From Ulva prolifera (Eukaryota; Chlorophyta; Ulvophyceae; Ulvales; Ulvaceae): a stretch of DNA of 64,000 bases. This document shows, piece by piece, positions 45,132 through 56,710 of this stretch; the stretch's first letter is position 1, and each line of letters opens with the position of its first letter. The DNA lies in assembly GCA_023078555.1 (NCBI GenBank), contig CM041198.1, positions 1,204,856 to 1,268,855 of the forward strand, given 5' to 3'. Below the pieces are notes generated by a model. The model was not told the origin of the DNA, ran no database searches, and was given only the letters and a program-made list of their open reading frames with translations. Made by a program: the position numbers and the translations under genes.

Positions 45132-48100
45132 CGAGTAGCTGCCTCTTGGGACGGGCGACAGTTCAACCGGTATGGTGTAGGTCCTGCCGTCGATCTTGGA
45201 GGGAGAATCGTACCATCCATCGCGGTTCAACCTCCTTCTCAGGCATGGCTGTTGGGTTCAGTGGAGTCGTACACCCAGGTGGGCCACTGCAACAGTGCAC
45301 ATGATCGGGTGGCATCCACGAAGCAACGCGACACGCTTAGCGCAGGTACTGCGATAGCATACATCTGATTGCCTGAGTTCAACACCGATCATCGTGGTTT
45401 CTCTGTTTTGTATTTCCTAGTGTGCTCAGTGTGTGTGATGCATGTGACTGCTTGTCAAAGGCCACCCGGATAGGGCACCAGGGTGCAATGCCTCTGATGA
45501 TGGTCATGCATGTGCATGAAAGGTGGTGTCACTCATGCCGCGGTGCTTGGCCACCTGTGAGGATGGCCTGAAGGCCAGTTTGTGTGGACTGCAACAACAT
45601 GATGTCTGGAAGTCCATAGTGGCTCTTTTGTTCAGCTGCTCCCATATAGTCGGTCTGTTCTGAGCGGTCCAAGGCGAAGCTGTGCAGCCGAGTCTTCCAT
45701 TGTACTATGTCACATGATGCCTATATTACATCTCGTTGTGCGATGCATAGCAGAGACCAGCGCTGCAGTGGAGAGTCATGTCATGAAGCGAGTGGTTACA
45801 AAAAAGTTCAGACGCATAATGCCGCAGGTCTGCGGGGCCTACCCTGGAACTTTCTTCCCATTGCTGGAGTTTGACGCTTATCGTGTTTTCTCTGGACAGT
45901 GGGAGAAACAAAATGACGGAAAGCTTCCTGGCTTCAAGTGGGGCAACGGTACACAATTGGATGGTGTTGTGTTTCCCAGAGGGTTGAACCTCTCTCTGTT
46001 TGACCAGCGGACATGCACGTCGAGCCCTTTTGACTGCGCAGCCAGCTCCATATCCCCTTGGCTGACCACAAGCGTCCGCCAATTAAACACTGTCAGTTCA
46101 AGAGCCATCCTAACTTTTTTTGTAGTCATGGATGTTGCAGATTCCTGGCGCTACATTGTCAGCGCTTTGGTATGGTCCTGCTTCGACTCTGCCACCACAA
46201 CTTTCCTTCACTCATTTATAGAAAAACAATGCTGACATTCCGGCATCAGTTTTGCCACACGTGATGCATGCGAGGCAGCGGCTGCAATCATGGAGCTGGA
46301 TCGCCAATGCAGTAAATTCTGCGTATACGTCTGTTTTAACACCATGTGTCCCATCCTCCTTCCTTTCCCATTTCGTCTTCCATCACCCCTGTTCTGCTGT
46401 GTTGTGGTGATAGCATCTGGTGCTCAGCATGCACACTATTGATCCAATGCTTCACACCTTGTGCGTCCCTCACCGATCACGTGAACAACTCCTTGAAGCG
46501 ATGTCTCCCCAGCGTCACAACCCATGCCAGAGTGCTGGTGCTAATGCGCTCTTCGCGATGTTTCCGTGGTTTCTAGACGGACGGGAGGCACTGGAACATC
46601 TTCGTGGAGCATTCGCCGGCAGAAGGGGACCTCTCTGTGAGCATTGAATGTAACATCTGGCGAACTGAGGGCAGAGCAACCACGCTAGGCCTGGCCCAGT
46701 GGTCCATACGTGCCAAGCGCTACGCGGTACAATCGCAACAGCCAATGCATGTGCTGATCGTGGAGGGCGACCCGACCATCGATGCATCAACAGCCGCAGT
46801 TTACATCAATGGCCACAAAGCAGACAGGAGAGCCACAGGGGCGTCTTACAACAGAGATATTGGGTGTGCATGCGTACACATGATGAGCATTGAGTGTCTC
46901 TGGCATGGTCTCCATGCACTGCGGCTTGACTTGAGTTTGATCTGCTTAGTGTGATGGTCCATGCCTCTCGCGGTGGGGCACTGATCGGCATTCAGGGCTC
47001 ATCAGACATAGTGTTGGAGCCCACATCGCCTTCACTAGGTGATCATCGAGCACAGTCTCGTTGTTGCTTGGACCTTAATGAGTTGAAATTTGTGGGTCGA
47101 TTCTGTGGTACATCGGATGTCCTGTTTTCCTCATCATTCGTGCGCGAGCTGCACTTCCCAGGATCACAGTTCCAGTGTGTTTCCCATGCCAGTCAGCATG
47201 TCCATGACAGATCTCTCTGCGCCAAGACTTTGTCGAGCTTGCATGTGGCCATAGACATAGCTCAGCAACTGGTGCATATGCCTTGACTCAGACTGCAGGA
47301 TACTGCAGCTCAGGTGAGCTCTGATGCCTGTGTGCGTTCTTCATGCCCGTGTTGACTGGAAATGATCAGTCATCTGTACCTCCCACATAGGCTCGGTCTG
47401 GGCATCCAACCTGCTGGCGTGCGCACAGGGAGCGTCCAGTGTGCAGTAGCCTGCACTGCCACTGCAGCCAGAATATCTCGCAGCTGGACAAGATCACGCG
47501 GTGGCATGTACACACAAACTAGCTCATACTACTACCGCTGACACAGGACAATGCAGATCTAGATGACTAAGCCGCTGAACGGACCCATGCCATTGCAGGA
47601 CGCTTCATCTGCAGCATGTGAGGCATCTTGACATCGGCGCAAAGCGAAACCTGCAGTCAGGTGTACTGCAGCGCACCGGTGGATTCCGGCTGCTGCACGT
47701 GGCAGCCCTCCCGGCCGTCGAGCGCGTTCTGACGTGCCAGATAGCTCTGCTGATGCAAGACGCGCAGCACCGCTGGTGCGCTCTGTCAGTTGGGACAACT
47801 GTGGTGCTCGAAGCCACTCCAGTCACCTGCCCCACCCGCGCGTTTCCATCACAAATCTGGGCTGTGCATGCGGCTGCTGCAGAGCACTCGAGCTTGTGCG
47901 CTAGACTGCCTGTGTGAACCTAGACACATGTTCGCGCGTGCAGGGACAGGCGGGCACTCCGTAATGGTTTCCCACTGGAGATGCTCTTGTGGGACACATC
48001 TCATGCCCGCACAACGCCCTGGTACCCGTTCACCTGGGCACAATTCCTGATTCGGGACGATGGCACGTTTGGCCCGATGGCTGTCCTGCACACGTTCTCC

Positions 48101-51100
48101 AACAGCACCCCGGTCTTCAGCAATGGCAGAACATCCCCCATGGACCAGGACTGGAACCCAGAACAGCTGATTATCGCGACGCGGGGTGGTGTTGAACAGG
48201 GCTGGAATCGCAGCCCGCCAATCGACTGTGACCTCGTCGACATGGCCGTGCCCGCCGCACGGCAGCTCATCTGCACCGGCGCGGGGATAACCGTGCGTGC
48301 GGTCCCTCGCAACCCTCAGCCCTCGTCTAACCTGACAGATGGGAGGATCGAATCCTTGGTGGAGGAGCAGGTGAGGTCTTATGGCGAGTCTCAGGCCCGG
48401 GAGGCGCGACTGGCAGCCGCAGTGAGTGTCGGGACGGCGGCAGCAGGCACCGCAACAAGCCTGGGCATTTCGTATTCCATGGGCCTTGTGGCCGCAAACT
48501 CTGGAGAGCTGGGGATGGCGGTGCTTTCAGGTATGCTGCTAACGCCATGGACCACCATCCTCACCGAGTGCCTGTGATAGCTGTGGCTGGCAGGCTTTCC
48601 AGCGACAACACTCCCGGCGGGGTATGCTGTACGCGTCTTGACTGCTTCATCCGCGGCATCTGTACATTCTGCATTTGCGATCACGTGCAAAGTGCTGCAG
48701 GAGGCGCGGGAATGGGCATCTCTATGCTGGTCTCCGGCCTCCAGCTGCTATCCATGTCGGCCCGCCTGCCCGTGCGGCACTGCGGCCTGATGTACTCTCT
48801 TTCCTCCGGCTCTGCCTGGGCATCGATGGACATCATCACTGACACCTCCACTTACAATCGGCACGGTCCAGTTGTGTCCATGCACTCCGCCAAGCTCGCC
48901 GCGGCCGCTGCGGCCGCGGCTGAGGTTGAAGTAGAGTCGCCGCCAGACGCCAGCACCGAGAGCGCACTGGCGCTGAATTGTGAGGATGTGTCCAGGGCGC
49001 GTGAGGGGGTTGCCGGGCGCGCGTGTGGCCACCGGCGGCGGTTGCAGTCGCCGTCGGCCGAGACGCTGCAGGCCGCTCGGCAGGCGGCGGGGGTCTTTGA
49101 GTCGGCGTGGACGCTCGGGCTGCTCCGGCTGGCAGTGTTTGCCGGCGCAGTCGCGGCCGTTGTGATGCTGCACAGCGTGGCGCTCGCGGTGTGGGAGCAC
49201 GCGGGGCCACTTCGGGAGAGGCCGGTGCCGCGGCTGCTCGCGTTCCCGCGCCTCGAGGTTCTGCTGCTCCTTGCGATGCCAACAGGTCTGCTGCCCCCGC
49301 CGCAGCGGCTGCCACTGCGCTCCCTGGGCCCCATGCCACCCTCATGCTCTTGATGTGTGCTCGTGTGTCACCCCCTTATTGCTGTACTGGCTACGCTTGC
49401 ATGCACTGGCCGCCAGCTGTCGTGCAGCAACCTCTGTGGCAATGATTTTGGACAAAGTATACCAAATCACAATTGGGATTTGCTAGTGGCTGGTGCGCCG
49501 CCTATTTATACGCAGCCGCAAACGAGGGAACGGGCTACATGTCGACAGTGGCAAGCGGCTGCACAGCTGAGTGTCTGAGGAGATGTATCGCTGTAGGCTC
49601 TACACCTGCGAGCTTTGTGCCGACGTATGTGACTGGCCGGCCATGTGTTCCGGCGGCCCGCATCCCACACGTGCGTTGTGGCCAGGGCGCGGCAGGTCCC
49701 ATAGCTCGTCCGCCTGTCAGGCGTGATGGTGCTGTCCGCAACACGTTTTGCTGCTGCAGCAATCGGGGAGGCAGTGGGGATGCTGTTCGTGCATGCGACG
49801 GCGAGCGCCCAGGCCGTCGCCACACTGGTATGTGTGGTGTACATGGCGCTCCTGGCCGCCGCCGGCGTGGCCATGATCGCCTACATGTTCGACGACACCT
49901 GCCACGGACTGCACTACTTTGTAGGGGCGTCCGACTGGACTCACTCGGACAGCAGCCGCAGCAAGTATGTCTGGCAGGTGCGCTTCCAGCTGTTCCTCCA
50001 CACATGTGTGCACAAATGAGCAGAGGATCAGCACGCCCAGCCGGTCCTGAGTCTATTCGGCCTTGCCGATCGGCCTCTGTCTGGCAGCTGCGTGCACGCC
50101 CGTCTGCGGCACCAGCTGATAGGCGCTGTGTACGCCACACTGACAGTTCGCGGACTGTATCTCGCGAGCTGGGATCAACGACAGTCACACGAGCTCGAGC
50201 CATTGCATGGCAGGTCACCGAGACAGACTGCATAGCTTCACAAAGCCAAAGCCTTGCAAAAGCGTTGCTGGGGCGTAGCTGCTGGAATAGGTACTATTCA
50301 GGCCCGGCTGCCGCCGTCTACAACTTGGTGCTTGGGGGATGGGCGCGCTTTTGGGAATTCACCCACAGTCAGCATCACATGCCCGGTGCGTAACGGCTCT
50401 CTGCCCACTCCGCAGGCGCTCCTCTACGACCGTATCCACGGATTCTGGGGATCCAGCAGTCAGATCCGGCCGGTGGACCTTGAGCCAGGCCGCACGGCGC
50501 AGCTGGTTTCGTCCAACATCTCGACACCTGCAATCGCGCGCGTCCTCACAAAGCTCTCGGTGCTGGTGGCGCGCCGCAGCCAGGTGCACGAGACGTACCT
50601 GGGCATGGTGCGGGCGGACGCCGCCAACGCGCGCAGCCAGTCACAGCGGCAGCAGCGGCGCCGGCGCACCATCGTCAGCTCTGGCCCGCCGCGGACGTAC
50701 TCGATGGACGCGGTGCCGCCCGCGATCTCGATCCAGGCGACTTGGCTGACATGGAGCAAGGCCAGAGCTCCGGTGCAGCCGTCTGGGCCGACGCCTGGAG
50801 CCGAAAAGGCGCAAACCCAGCCGATCCCGCCGGCTCGCCCGATCTCTGAGGGCGCCCGGTTATCCGCGGATGTCAGTCACTCAAACAGCGAAGGGTCAGC
50901 TAGTGGGAGGAGTGAAGTGACAGCGCGCCACGCGCTGCGGGACTCAGGGTGGGAATCGGCTGCAGCGGCCGCCATCTCGGGAGCTGCGCCTGATTTGGGA
51001 GCGCAGGACTGTGTGCTGGTTTGTTCCAGCTCGGCCAGACACTCGCGGCGGAGCGTCGACGGCCGAAGGGAGGCTGCACTGGCGCCGTCTGGCCAACAAT

Positions 51101-54100
51101 CAGGTGAGGCATGGAATGCTCGTAGCCTCTACAGCTGACAGACGCTCTCTGAGTGGTCTGGTGTAGGACTGTGGGGTGCTATTCGCACTTGATTTCCATG
51201 CCAGCAACCACACACCAAGGCGCTTTCGTTTTGCTATACATGCGCCACAGGCAAACTCCTCCGAAAGTTGACTCCGTCTTGGTGTGCAATCACAGCTGCT
51301 CAGCACAGACAGTAAGCACAATTAACTTGGATGTGCATGCTTTGCAGCCACTGCTCCGCTCGTGCACAATGCGACAGAGCAGGGGTGTCAAATTGCAGGC
51401 AAAGCACTGGCGCCGATTTTTCTCTGTAGCTCCATGCGCATGCCGGAAACCAGCCCCTGGCAGATGCAATGGACGGAGAAGGACAGCTGCGACATGTACG
51501 TGGTGTGTGCAGGGCAAGCAGGAGCTGTCTGCGAGGCCGCAGGCAGCTCGCTCGTGTCAGACGCTGATCCGCCTAGCGTCGCTTCCGCATCCAGCAGTGC
51601 ACTGTACGCCGAGTCGCATGCTGTGCATGCCGCGCAGCGGCTCTGCCGGGGCCACGCGCCGGTGCTGGGGATGCGGCAGACGAGCCTGCTGCGCATCCCC
51701 CGGGACCTTGAGCTTGTGGGCACCTGGACTGCTGGAGACGAGCTGCAGCTTGCAGCGACAGCGACGGAGGTGCTTGAGCGATTCGGTGCGTTCGGACGCG
51801 TGGTCGCTGCTGGCCCTGCGGCATGGCCTGTGCATTTGATGCACCACCACTGCAGTTCAGGCTGTATTCTGGAAACATAGCCGTGCTGGATCGAGTCATA
51901 CCCCCCGAGCATGGAAAGTTGTGGATTACGTCTGAGGAAGTGTGGTTTCAGATGACAGCCGTGGTGGGCAGAGTGGAGTCCTCTTGTGAGTGTGAAATGA
52001 AACAGCACACGCATGTACGTGCATGTGCGCCGCAGCTGCATGTGGTCGAACATTCATCAGCGAGGTCACTCGGCGTCAGGCGCAGCACACACGTGTCTGT
52101 CTCTATCCATGCACAGAACAGCGATGCGGCCACTGCACACAGCCGGGGGGGTGCACAGCCAGCGACTACAGTACACGGGTGATGTCTGCAGGCATCCTGT
52201 TTGAGAGCCAGCGCGGCGACCAGATGGGGCCGGCATTGTTCACACTGATCCAGCAAGTGTTCCTGTTCAGCAACGGCATCCTGGCAGGGCTGCTCAGTAC
52301 TACTGAGCCAGGCACGACGTGGGCCTGGCTCGGCCTGTCGGGCATACTGCTGCTCAAGGCAGCGTGCGCCCTCGTGGTCACAGTCCTGCAGCCGCACTTG
52401 GACATCCTGGACACCATCGGAGAGATCTGTACGGCGTGGCTGAGTGTCGCCTCGTGTATATGCATGCTTGCGTTGCAGCCATACTACACAAAGGTGTGGT
52501 GTTCCCGGGGCCCTCCGCTGGCGATGCTTCTGGAGACATCTCTGTGCATTGTTTGTTTACAATGGTGATCCCTTTTGATCGGATTAAAGAAGGCCCGAAC
52601 TGCTGTACAAAAGTGTATATGATCAGCTTGGCGGCCCAGTGCCTGGTGGCGGCAAGGTGCTTGTACAGCTGAAGTTGCTTCAGGTGCTCCTGTCAATGAT
52701 ATATCATTGACAGGAATGGTCCCGGATTTCGGAGTTGTCACAGTCCAAACATACGGGTAATCACACATACATACATACATACAAGCATTTTGAACTTGAG
52801 ATTTGGGGAGCCGTATGGCCATGCCTTTGCGACGGCTTGTTTTGGAATGTTGCTCACAAGCGTGCAGGAGGTGCAAATAGAGGATGATGTAGTGCTGGCG
52901 GACACGCTGGCAGGGGGAGGGTTTTCCCCAGGGGCAGCAGGCAAGCTGCAGCTCGCTGTTCTGATCCTGTCAGTCATGAGCGTGGCCACAAGCATGCTGA
53001 GTGTGTGGGGCTTTGTGGTCTTGAGACTGCTTGGCATGTTTTACGTCAAGACACAGGTGCGCTTTCGGGCTGGCATGTGCAGGGCACGACTGGCTTCCCT
53101 GCCCTGACATGCGCTGACTTTGTGTCAGCCAAGGGATCACAACAAGCACCGTTCAGAAAAGTGTGATCAAAGATTCTGGAGAGGTCAGTCCTGCTGCGCA
53201 CATATGCCTGTCTGGGTCCAGAGTATGACTTCTCGAGTCATCTAGAGAGCACATCCAAGTTCACCAGCATCCGCATTCCCGCAATTTAATTCATCATGCA
53301 TTTGGCCATGAGAGCCGTGGCAGGAACATGCACAAGATTCTGTTCTATCGTGCACTTATGTATGGCTAGCCTGATGGGTCTGTTGCTCAGCGATGCGCAC
53401 ACATGGCCAGCAGCCCATGCCATCTATGATCCCTATCCTGATGAAGGTCAAATGCATTCATCAAAGCTGATGGTTGCTGTCGCTGCATCTTGCTCGATCG
53501 ATACATCAATATAATATGTTGACAACCCCGTTTGTGTATCTGCCGCCAGTGAGATGCAGGTGGCAGCGATAGAAGCCGGAAACCGCGCAAGAGTGCAGCC
53601 ACATCCAGTGGTAATGCCAGGCGTGGGCCCAGACATGCAGCTGCTCCTAGCGCAACGCGTGGCGGACATGCAGCACCAGATGCGGCGCATGCGCAGCACC
53701 AGCCTGATTGCCACTTTGCAGGCCAGCTCCAGCCTGGCTGCAGACGCCTTGGCAGCCGCGATGCCTCCTCTGAAGGCACCAAACGCCCAAACCCCAGCCT
53801 CCAGCGACGTCCATGACAGCGCTGGTGGAACAGTGCTCGTCAGAACAGCTGCGCAAGCCGCCTTGTTCCTGACCCGCCTCCGGGCCCGCACCGCCCAGGC
53901 TGTGCAGGCGCGTTTCCCCTTGAACCAGGGTGATGTCAGAGCATGCCATGTTGCTTGGGTCGACGATGCACACATCGTGCTGGACGACTGTTGGTGTGTC
54001 GGCCGTATTGAGTCGGTTTGGGATATTCGGGCGCCCGCTGTCAAAAATCGAGCTTGGGACATGCTCCACTTGAGTATGCTGTGGTACTCTGCCATAAGAT

Positions 54101-54569
54101 GTGCTTGGCCGTTGCCCTCTGTGAGAGCCGCTCAGCATACAAACACAACACATGTAACGCCATGTAGGCCGACCGAGCCCGCGTCAGCCCCAGCTTGCAG
54201 ATGCATGCGCAGCCGGTCAGTGCAGGAGCTGCCGGCGGAGGCAGTGCCCGCATGCAGCCCAGGCTGCACGGGGATATCGCCAAGGGGGGGGCCACAGCTG
54301 CCGCTGGGCCCCCCTGGCCCGGAGCTCCCACACGGCCAGGGCACCCCCCGGCACCACCTGCCAACAGCAGCCGCCGAGGCACCGACGCTTCCGCGGTGCC
54401 CACCATATCTCCGCTGCAGCCGCCGCCGCAGACGCCCCCGCCTGCGCCTGCAAGCGCAACAGGTGGCGCACGGCCCGACGCCTCCCTGACGGTAGCAGAG
54501 GCAGCTCTGAGGATGAAGCGGCTGCAGAAGGATGCAGCGTGGAGCCCGGAATCACCCTGGCAAAGCTGA
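45003..54569 (+). CDS. Large polytopic surface protein with LamG-like ectodomain, about 16 exons
   Basis: Phase-consistent exons: 45003-45096, 45139-45278, 45828-46073 (or 46091), 46577-46863, 46950-47174, 47599-47913, 47944-48530, 48701-49285, 49721-49977, 50416-51103, 51543-51829, 51856-51985, 52192-52493, 52868-53056, 53560-53934, 54168-54569; about 1,702 residues. A signal peptide (MNIGVLLCFALVRWDCVLA) starts it. A ConA/LamG-like jelly-roll domain spans exons 3-5 (GRHWNIFVEHSPAEGDLSVS, PMHVLIVEGD, STAAVYINGHKAD, GGALIGIQGSSDI). A further ectodomain ends at NLTDGRIESLVEEQ. Eight or so hydrophobic segments follow (e.g. LLRLAVFAGAVAAVVMLHSV, VATLVCVVYMALLAAAGVAM, WLGLSGILLLKAACALVVTV, LQLAVLILSVMSVATSML), separated by a large cytosolic-looking loop (QSQRQQRRRRTIVSS). 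A helical, Pro/Ala-rich C-tail ends at SPWQS. It may be a receptor, channel or adhesin; the family was not named. An extra exon near 49.47-49.57 kb is possible. Exon 3's 3' end is uncertain. Confidence 0.72.
45102..45130. repeat. Poly(C) run, 29 bases, inside a proposed 42-base intron
   Basis: The proposed intron 45097-45138 runs GTGTG-C(29)-ACGAGTAG. Reading through would instead give a run of prolines. Confidence 0.9.
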
Positions 54570-54962
54570 TGGCTTTTGTCTTGAATTAATTGGTTTGCGG
54601 ATCACGTTTCGGCGACCTTCACATCTTGGTTCTGTGGCTTTGGGGATCATGCGTGGAGGGGCAGAGCCGCATACAATATGCATAATCATCAACATGGCTT
54701 TGGCATCGCTCTTGGGATGCATGCAAAGCGCAATTATGGCAGAGAGCATCTGTGCCTTCAATCGACTTATGGAGCTTTTGGACTGCGAGTTTTGCAGCTC
54801 TGCGAGATACACAGGCGGAATTGCGTCGCGCCGTGGATTAACGGCGATGGCGAGCCTAGCGCATGGCACAAGCATAGGGGGCTGAGCACCAAAAACTATG
54901 AAATTTTGGGCGTCAACACGCACTGAGGGAGGGTCTGGGCAGGGAATGCAGCAAGCGCACAT
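54552..54962 (-). CDS. Possible minus-strand exon of unknown function
   Basis: A 136-codon frame antisense to the 3' end of the surface-protein gene reads plausibly (RVDAQNFIVFGAQPPM, ARLAIAVNPRRDAIPPVYLA, SRLKAQMLSAIIALCMHPKS). There is no recognised domain and no defined splice sites. A plus-strand frame over the same DNA is also open. Confidence 0.25.
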   Translation of the reverse strand: MCACCIPCPDPPSVRVDAQNFIVFGAQPPMLVPCARLAIAVNPRRDAIPPVYLAELQNSQSKSSISRLKAQMLSAIIALCMHPKSDAKAMLMIMHIVCGSAPPRMIPKATEPRCEGRRNVIRKPINSRQKPSALPG

Positions 54963-56710
54963 GACCGCATGACCAGGTCAGCAAGAAAAGGTGGGCCGCA
55001 GACACTTGAGCGGTCAGTCGACAAGGTTGTCTGCCGCCACAGCAATCCTCGAGCGAGACCGGCTTGCGGCAGTGCAATGTGAGGCAGACCTGAGGGGACT
55101 CCGTCTTTGCAAATGTCCCGCTAGGGTAGGATTTTAGTATCATGCAGAAACCCTTTATTGCTATCATCTGTGTGTGTATTGAGAGATCATCCCGGCAGGA
55201 GGTCTACATGCACCATGTGTACAGCAGTCGGTCATGGCGCATGTGTACGTAGTCATGTCAACCAAAACAACCATGAATGAACAGCATTCATGAAGACTGA
55301 TGAGCGGCAAATGGTGACTTGATGTGACCGGTGGTACCTGCAGTTCCTTACTTTTGCCAGTGCCCTGGAGCTTCTCCTGGGTTAGTTTGTCTGTCAGGCA
55401 GCCTGGCTGCTGACACGAGTCAGCAATGCAGATGTGCACGGCACAGCAGCGTATGCAGTGCTTACCATCTGTAAAAGTGACTATCGATGTCAACAAGCAG
55501 GAATTTGCAATGACTTGCTTGTTTCATCTCGAGTGCGTGTTGCCTGGCACTGGAATTCTGTATCCGAACATTTGATGAAGAACTGCAGGCTAATGTCAAG
55601 CCATGGCAACACGATCCCACAAGCACACATCTGGCATCCAGAGGCGCCTCGAGTCATTTTCGCAAAGGTTACAGCCTTTGGTGTGTACAAGGCGCTCCTG
55701 ACTGCCTCCATAAGCCTTGTGCAGAAGGCGGCTGTGTGGAAGGAGAAGCCTATGTAAACTGTATGCCCGGCGCACCAGTACTGGGACTTATTGACAAGTT
55801 ACACACCAGGATATTGCCAACCGTCATATCATGTTGGCAGCATGTCTACACTGTGTCTTCAGGTCAATGTACTGCGCAGTCAGTATTTTTGTGCGTGTAG
55901 CAAGCAAGGCTACTATAGCTTGCTGCCCACGAGAATTCACCCCTCGTTCCCACTGACACCCATTTAAAAAAAAAACAAAAGCGCTTGATATCAAACCAGC
56001 ATGGCATGAGCGCTCGGATCAACATTCCAATGCAGTGCGCTCTGTGGTTATGTTACACTGGACATGGTGAGTAGCTATGTACTGCGCTGTATGCAAGACT
56101 GATGGCACATCCGTGTCCACGTGGTCATTGCTATGTGTCGAATGGACTGGACCCAGCCGTACAATCATCTGCTTCCGTGCCGGTGGTCGAAGCATGCTCG
56201 GGAAACATGCATGTATCAGTCTGCCCCCCCCCCCCCCCCCCCCCCCGCCCGACGAACCAACTCTGCGCCATCAAATGCACTGCAATGGTGCTTCGGCAGC
56301 AGCACTGCATGCATCATTATCAGCACACAGCCAGCATCACTCCCCCAGGGATTTTGCCCGCCAGGCCCGCCACATATATCGTACGGCTGGCACTCACATC
56401 AAATCCAAGAGCTCCTGAGTCGAGCTCCGCACACACGAGTCCCGCTTCTCACAAGGTGGCCAACAACAGCCTGCTCAGCACTGCGGCCGCGGCACAACAC
56501 ATGCATGCTCTACCAGCGACCGCCTGCGGCATTGGCGCCCGCTGCAGCTTGTACGCTATCTACGCTGCATCTCCGCACACATGCATCTCATCAGGTGCAC
56601 GTGAAAGAGACGCAGCGTGTTCCTGAGGCGCGGGGATCGCTATGGATCCCGGGTCCCAGCCCCTGGAGCTCGCAGAACCCATCGCATGCATGCATGCACA
56701 AGTGTCCGAG
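54963..56710. other. Mostly non-coding stretch between convergent genes
   Basis: A plus-strand frame ending at 55757 (PRVIFAKVTAFGVYKALLTA ... WKEKPM) may be a terminal exon but has no recognised partner. A poly(C) run lies at 56224-56246. No other feature is supported. Confidence 0.3.
56224..56246. repeat. Poly(C) run, 23 bases
   Basis: This C run lies in non-coding DNA 3' of the type I membrane-protein gene. It is the fourth long C run in the window. Confidence 0.95.
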
